This document shows positions 4,529-5,126 of a DNA stretch of 5,126 nt, piece by piece. Both the position numbers and the translations under genes were made by a program. The stretch spans positions 1-5,126 of the forward strand of contig JACPCT010000110.1 of NCBI GenBank assembly GCA_016184445.1. Direction: 5' to 3'. The notes under the pieces were generated by a model, which had not been told where the DNA came from, searched no databases, and saw nothing but the letters and a program-made list of their open reading frames with translations. Every line of letters starts with the position of its first letter. The stretch's first letter is position 1. The DNA comes from Candidatus Tectimicrobiota bacterium (GTDB lineage: Bacteria; UBA8248).

Positions 4529-5126
4529 ATGGGCGAGCTATTGGAGCGGATCAACAGCCCGGCCGACCTGCGGCGCCTCGACCCGGACGAGCTTCCCCAG
4601 GTCGTGGGCGAGCTCAGGGACATGATCATCCAGGTGACCTCCAAGACCGGGGGCCACCTGGGGGCCTCCCTCGGCGCGGCCGAGCTGGTGGTGGCCCTCC
4701 ACTACATCTACGACACCCCGCGCGACAAGCTCATCTGGGACGTGGGCCACCAAGCCTACGCCCACAAGATCCTCACCGGCCGCCGCGACCGCTTCCACAC
4801 CCTGCGGCAGTGGGAGGGCATCGCGGGCTTCCCGGACCGTCGGGAGAGCGAGTACGACCACTTCAACGTCGCCCACGGGGGCACCTCCATCTCCGCCGCC
4901 CTCGGCATGGCCGCCGCCCGCGACCTGGCGGGCGAGGACTTCCGCGTCGTGGCCGTCATCGGGGACGGCAGCCTCACCGCCGGCATGGCCATGGAGGCCC
5001 TCAACAACGCGGGCGACATGACGCGCGACCTCACCGTCATCCTGAACGACAACAAGATGGGCATCTCGCCCAACGTGGGGGCCATGTGCTCCTACCTCGC
5101 CCGCATCATGACGGGCGAGTGGGCCA
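4529..5126 (+). CDS. dxs: 1-deoxy-D-xylulose-5-phosphate synthase Dxs, N-terminal part (cut by window end)
   Basis: This thiamine-diphosphate enzyme joins pyruvate and glyceraldehyde 3-phosphate to make DXP, the entry step of the MEP isoprenoid pathway and also a source for thiamine and pyridoxal. About 199 of some 620-640 residues are present. Visible: [14 protein letters not shown] (4-17), [12 protein letters not shown] (38-49, with the active-site His43), [17 protein letters not shown] (70-86, His74), [10 protein letters not shown] (119-128), the ThDP/metal motif beginning [18 protein letters not shown] (145-162) and ending with NDNKM (173-177), and SPNVGA (180-185). Where most family members have GHSSTSISA, this one has AHGGTSISA (115-122). 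ATG 4529 is preferred over the in-frame ATG 4514 because GGAAGGAAAG precedes it at proper spacing and the protein then begins like other Dxs. It follows ispA by 97 bp and feeds the same isoprenoid pathway. Confidence 0.94.
   Translation, partial: MGELLERINSPADLRRLDPDELPQVVGELRDMIIQVTSKTGGHLGASLGAAELVVALHYIYDTPRDKLIWDVGHQAYAHKILTGRRDRFHTLRQWEGIAGFPDRRESEYDHFNVAHGGTSISAALGMAAARDLAGEDFRVVAVIGDGSLTAGMAMEALNNAGDMTRDLTVILNDNKMGISPNVGAMCSYLARIMTGEWA

Noticed and set aside
2626..4644. 672-residue minus-strand reading frame
   Set aside because: It lies opposite xseA, xseB and ispA and consists of Pro/Arg/Gly/Ala-rich repeats with no family motif. It is a GC-driven shadow.

Overview
The window is very GC-rich (by eye well above 65% G+C) bacterial chromosomal DNA. 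All recognisable genes lie on the + strand and are packed with short gaps or overlaps. It reads as a housekeeping operon: folD (one-carbon metabolism), xseA-xseB (exonuclease VII), ispA (farnesyl diphosphate synthase) and the 5' part of dxs (first enzyme of the MEP isoprenoid pathway). This gene order recurs in many bacteria, including deltaproteobacterial-type lineages and Firmicutes. GC content, the MEP pathway and the protein sequences fit a high-GC, Gram-negative-type environmental bacterium; the phylum cannot be fixed from this window.

Layout. 1-249 is non-coding. It holds two 30-bp palindromes spaced exactly 50 bp apart (11-40, 61-90) with the same outer arms and different self-complementary cores, then a candidate sigma70 promoter with a perfect TATAAT (150-155) and a strong ribosome binding site. 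250-1057 is an M29 aminopeptidase / dihydroxypyridine-dioxygenase-like gene whose two halves are in different frames and whose middle is missing. 1096-1989 is an intact folD. 1989-3231 is xseA, also split between two frames with about 50 codons missing, including the conserved GHE...D / RAPTP block. 3228-3533 is an intact xseB with a very acidic tail. 3523-4431 is an intact ispA. 4432-4528 is a 97-bp gap with an AT-rich promoter-like stretch and two small hairpins. 4529 to the window end is the N-terminal third of dxs.

How the genes work together. FolD supplies C1-folates. XseA and XseB are the two subunits of exonuclease VII. Dxs makes DXP, and IspA condenses the resulting C5 units to FPP. 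Overlaps of 1, 4 and 11 bp (folD/xseA, xseA/xseB, xseB/ispA) indicate translational coupling.

The most notable point is that two genes in 5 kb carry the same kind of lesion: loss of roughly 50-60 codons with the same net reading-phase change. The xseA lesion lies inside a short palindrome whose left arm matches the upstream palindromic repeat at 11 of 12 bases. Real deletion scars and assembly artefacts are both possible. I see no convincing new multi-gene system here.
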